Assembly: GCA_019359445.1 (NCBI GenBank)
Contig: JAHHHJ010000013.1
Coordinates: 1-64,000, forward strand
DNA length: 64,000 bases
Direction of reading: 5' to 3'
From: Kastovskya adunca ATA6-11-RM4
GTDB lineage: Bacteria; Cyanobacteriota; Cyanobacteriia; Cyanobacteriales; Coleofasciculaceae
Translations under genes and position numbers: made by a program
The notes under the pieces: generated by a model
What the model saw: only the letters and a program-made list of their open reading frames with translations
The model's database searches: none
Told to the model about the DNA's origin: nothing
Shown here: in pieces, positions 63,380 to 64,000 of the stretch
Layout: every line of letters begins with the position of its first letter
How positions within the stretch are numbered: the stretch's first letter is position 1

Positions 63380-63469
63380 CGATTGATGCGGCTAATAATC
63401 CCATCCCCTGTCACTTAACCCAGAGTAGTGCCGCAGGTAAGGTATCAGCGTAGCGAGGCATAGCATAAT

Positions 63470-64000
63470 TTAAAGCCGTCTCGCTGTAGCCGCTCCTCTG
63501 TTCACCTGCAAGCCCTCAATCAAGGATTGCACCTCAATTGAACACTTTAGCGGCTCAGTGCTGAAATTACAGGTGTAGGTGGCAATGGGTTCTACTGGCT
63601 CGTTAGGTGTTCTTACCTGCTGATCATCAAACACTCTGATGTTGTAGCCATAGTCTCTTGCTGTCGTGCCAAATTTGTTGATAAAGCTATAGCGTCCGAT
63701 ATAGTCGAGAATGCTCCAATATTGTCGATTAACGATGACATCTACCCGACCTTCGTCTGGGTAAGCAAGCCAGTTGAGTACCATTTTTCCGGCAAACTGT
63801 TCTTTTGCCCACCAGAGACTAGGCTCTGTAACGCCAGTTTGAGAAATTGTATTGGCAGTGATGACATTGCGCTCAGCCAAGGAGACATCTGCCCCTAACA
63901 ATTCGGCTTCTAAAGGGGCATCCGAAGGGGGTGGAACGGCTACGCTTTGGGCTGACGCTGCCGAAGTCAGGGGTAATAGACAAGCAGCAATCGGTATGAG
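63470..64000 (-). CDS. Secreted protein, 5' end cut by the window edge
   Basis: The frame runs open from 63470 to the window end; the true start lies beyond 64000. The visible N-terminal part is a hydrophobic signal-peptide-like stretch (PIAACLLPLTSAASAQS), followed by about 150 residues with WWAKEQFAGKMVLNWLAYP and NRQYWSILDYIGRYSFINKF, and cysteines in YTCNFS and KCSIEV. This looks like a small periplasmic domain of a kind common in cyanobacteria. I do not assign a function. Confidence 0.75.
   Translation of the reverse strand, partial: LIPIAACLLPLTSAASAQSVAVPPPSDAPLEAELLGADVSLAERNVITANTISQTGVTEPSLWWAKEQFAGKMVLNWLAYPDEGRVDVIVNRQYWSILDYIGRYSFINKFGTTARDYGYNIRVFDDQQVRTPNEPVEPIATYTCNFSTEPLKCSIEVQSLIEGLQVNRGAATARRL

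Noticed and set aside
1-64000. CRISPR arrays, tRNA or rRNA genes, phage or IS elements
   Set aside because: No regularly spaced repeats, no tRNA-like T-loop/acceptor pairs, and no transposase, integrase or phage structural motifs were found by reading both strands; covariance-model scans could still reveal a missed small RNA.

Overview
The window is an ordinary chromosomal stretch of a cyanobacterium, probably a filamentous oscillatorialean type. The evidence is a set of cyanobacterial hallmark genes: gun4, a ferredoxin-thioredoxin reductase catalytic chain, a CpcS/CpeS-type phycobiliprotein lyase, ictB, a solanesyl diphosphate synthase and a CSP41-like SDR protein. The HIP1 octamer GCGATCGC is also scattered throughout (for example 3853-3860, 7755-7762, 14295-14302). 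The finer taxonomic placement is inference. I see no rRNA, tRNA, CRISPR array, prophage or insertion sequence.

Left end (1-16 kb): an rtcB gene is interrupted inside its active-site motif by a 1,043-nt group I intron that carries a LAGLIDADG homing endonuclease. The exon frame, P1, P10 and core helices can all be read from the sequence. Next come a methyltransferase and a minus-strand operon of an ArsS-type radical SAM gene followed by phnD-phnE-phnC, a phosphite/phosphonate-type ABC importer. Then follow a hypothetical gene, ribD, a Ser/Thr kinase fused to a seven-bladed WD40 propeller, a HAD hydrolase, the mreBCD shape operon and ssb.

Middle (16-45 kb): a SIMPL protein, an EVE-domain protein and a CPA2 antiporter are followed by peptidoglycan genes (AMIN-domain amidase, murI). 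Then come sds, a class A PBP with a low-complexity tail, a SemiSWEET, a B12-binding-type radical SAM protein, an SPFH protein, ictB, a histidine-kinase-like protein that lacks its phosphoacceptor His, gun4, icd, the lptA/lptB/lptF lipopolysaccharide-transport set, and an overlapping DUF309-ftrC pair.

Right end (45-64 kb): surE, a CSP41-like gene, an SLH-domain protein, a PRC-barrel/DUF2382 stress-type protein, a small membrane protein, pgsA, a sugar transferase, an Hsp70-like gene downstream of a 933-residue acidic protein with repeated short motifs, a Crp-family regulator, a universal stress protein, DUF2232-cobT, a CpcS/CpeS-type lyase, an orphan Tat/lipoprotein solute-binding protein and a secreted protein cut by the window edge.

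The most striking feature is the intron in rtcB. Next in interest are the arsS-phnDEC operon, the degenerate kinase, and the acidic protein/Hsp70 pair. All functional calls come from reading motifs and from family knowledge; no database search was run.
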